Assembly: GCA_026745465.1 (NCBI GenBank)
Contig: JACYXH010000719.1
Coordinates: 971,637-1,035,636 of the forward strand
Length of the DNA: 64,000 nt
Direction of reading: 5' to 3'
DNA from: Lota lota
Lineage: Eukaryota > Chordata > Actinopteri > Gadiformes > Lotidae
Shown here: positions 62,456 through 64,000 of the stretch, piece by piece
How the letters are laid out: each line of letters starts with the position of its first letter
Numbering within the stretch: position 1 is the stretch's first letter
The notes under the pieces: generated by a model
What the model saw: the letters and a program-made list of their open reading frames with translations, nothing else
What the model was told of the DNA's origin: nothing
The model's database searches: none
Translations under genes and position numbers: made by a program

Positions 62456-64000
62456 AATGGCAAATAGAGAGCGATACCCGTTGGGCCAGACACATAGCTG
62501 CAAGCGTTCCGGGTTCAGATGCTAAATACGACCCTCCAGCTGAGAGAGCAGGTCCTGCCTCCTCGGGAGGGCCCATGGCTCTCCGTCGAGGAGCCTGTAC
62601 AGCCTGGGGAACCAAAGTCTTCCTGGCCTATAAGGGGCAACCAGCAGCAGTCTGGGGCTGCCCTGTGGGACTCTGTGTAGTGTGGAGGGGGGATTGGTGG
62701 AAAGGCATAAAGAAGGCTGCTCGGTCAAGGATGGACCAGAGCATCCTGCCCCAGTGGGCTGGTTGTCTCCCTCAGGGAAAACCAAAGCGGGCACTGCGTC
62801 GAGGCTTCTGACACATAGAGGTCTACCTCTGCCTTGCCATACCTCTGCCAGATTGTGTCTACAACCTCAGGGTGGAGTCTCCACTTCCCTGAAGGAGGCC
62901 CCTGGCGGGAGAGAAGGTCTGCTACATCGTTCTGCAGCCTCGGGAGGTAGATGGCCCTGAGGCTTGCCGGGTGAGGAAAGGCCCAAAAAAGGATCTGCCG
63001 TGCCACCCACAGAGACTGGGCGGATCTGGTTACCCCCCTGGTGGTTTACATGAAAGAAGGCCGAGATGTTGTCTGACCGAATGAGGACATGCCTGCCCCT
63101 CAGGAAGGCCAAAGAATGCCTGAACACCAGGAATATGGTGTGAAGTTCCAGCACATATATATGCTCCTGCCTCTGCTGTGCGCTCCACAGCCCCCTCACC
63201 ATCCTGTGCCACCATACCGATCCCCAACCAGAGGCGTCTATTACTACCACCTATCGACGGGAGGGGATCACTTCTAGGGAAACACCCATGGTCAAATATG
63301 CCCTGCTCCTCCATTGCCGGAGTATGAGGTGGCACTGCCCGGACACCCTGACCCTCCTGTGCCTGTGTCGCCTGGGGTCCAACTGTAGTCCATTCATCCA
63401 CACCTGGTGGGGACGCAGCTGTAGGAGGCCCAGCGGTACCACTGCTGAGGCCACTGTTAGCATGCCTGTCAGCCTGAGGAAGAGGCTGTACGGCAACTTC
63501 CTGCCCTTCTGAAATCAAACGAGAAGACCGAGCATGTCGTCTACCCGCCACAATGACGGGGAGGCAATCATCTGCCGGTAGTCCAATGCCATCCCAAGGA
63601 ACCCAAGGGGTGTGAGGGAGCTCTTGCTGTAGTTGACCGTGAGACCCAGCTGTGTCACGTGAGAAAGGAGAGCTGCTGTATCGTGGACTGCTCTCTGCCG
63701 GGTCCAGGCACAGACAAGCCAGTCGTCCAGGTAAGGAAGAACGCGAAGGCCCTTGGCCTACATCGGGGACAGAGATTCCCACATGCATCTTGTGAAGACC
63801 CGAGGGGCTAAAGAAAGCCAGAACGGGAGCACCTTGAATTGAAAGACCTGGCCTTCGCATGCAAACCGCAGGAACTGCCTGTGCCGCCGCACCACGGGAA
63901 TATGGAAGTATGCAACCTTCAAGTCTATTGACGTGAACCGGTGTCCTGGCGTAATCGCCTGGAGGACCTCTGGTGTGCGCAGCATGTGGAAGGGTAAAAC
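62456..64000 (-). mobile_element. DIRS-like retrotransposon remnant (RT / RNase H), cut by window edge
   Basis: Minus-strand reading gives, in order, a reverse-transcriptase palm segment (HRFTSIDLKVAYFHIPV, then PYLDDWLVCAW with the YLDD box at 63722-63733), a connector, and an RNase H-like domain (VVIDASGWG, LELHTIF, IRSDNISAFFHVNHQGG, then LPRLQNDVADLLSRQG and LHPEVVDTIWQRYGKAEVDLY). This order and wording are typical of fish DIRS-type elements. The 5' part lies beyond 64000, and no tyrosine recombinase is visible before 62456. Confidence 0.75.
62520..64000 (-). pseudogene. DIRS-like RT/RNase H frame, disabled
   Basis: One minus-strand frame carries the RT and RNase H start but is broken by stops at 63758-63760 (TAG), 63515-63517 (TGA) and 63251-63253 (TAG). 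A frameshift near 63010-63040 moves the rest of RNase H (from ARQILFWAF) into another frame. A long overlapping open frame at 63030-63860 is out of register and not a protein. Confidence 0.75.

Noticed and set aside
63030-63860. 276-codon minus-strand frame
   Set aside because: It overlaps the DIRS-like RT/RNase H in the wrong register and has none of its motifs.

Overview
The window is vertebrate nuclear DNA, almost certainly from a ray-finned fish. Its genes are split into short exons with GT-AG introns, and all five complete genes give full-length products when spliced by eye: serpine2 397 aa, wdfy1 410 aa, dhrs12 320 aa, ap1s3 154 aa and scg2 722 aa. A Tc1-type transposon, V-SINE-like tails, several MITE-like elements and a DIRS-type retroelement fit a teleost. 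Microsatellites and minisatellites are extremely dense. I cannot name the species.

Layout. 1-6.4 kb: 3' part of a prss16-like S28 serine peptidase gene (+). 7.0-8.2 kb: dead Tc1 transposon. 9.0-14.1 kb: serpine2 (+). 14.7-28.6 kb: wdfy1 (+) with a long 3'UTR. 28.7-38.6 kb: dhrs12 (-), tail-to-tail with wdfy1. 39.3-46.4 kb: ap1s3 (+), head-to-head with dhrs12. 46.4-50.5 kb: scg2 (-), tail-to-tail with ap1s3. 50.5-62.4 kb: no gene found, mostly tandem repeats. 62.4-64 kb: broken DIRS-like reverse transcriptase/RNase H (-), cut by the window edge.

The genes are not an operon or pathway. They form a conserved vertebrate neighbourhood. From general knowledge, human 2q36 carries SERPINE2, WDFY1, AP1S3 and SCG2, while DHRS12 sits beside WDFY2 on 13q. 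Here dhrs12 lies between wdfy1 and ap1s3, so this locus keeps a member that the mammalian 2q36 copy lacks.

I found no new enzyme system. The most unusual signal is how repeats sit on splice sites. Minisatellites begin on or duplicate 5' splice sites in three genes. Sense-strand TG tracts lie flush against at least seven 3' splice sites. There is also a set of perfect short hairpins, several with 6-nt loops, and a palindromic pair of opposed poly(A) signals between ap1s3 and scg2.
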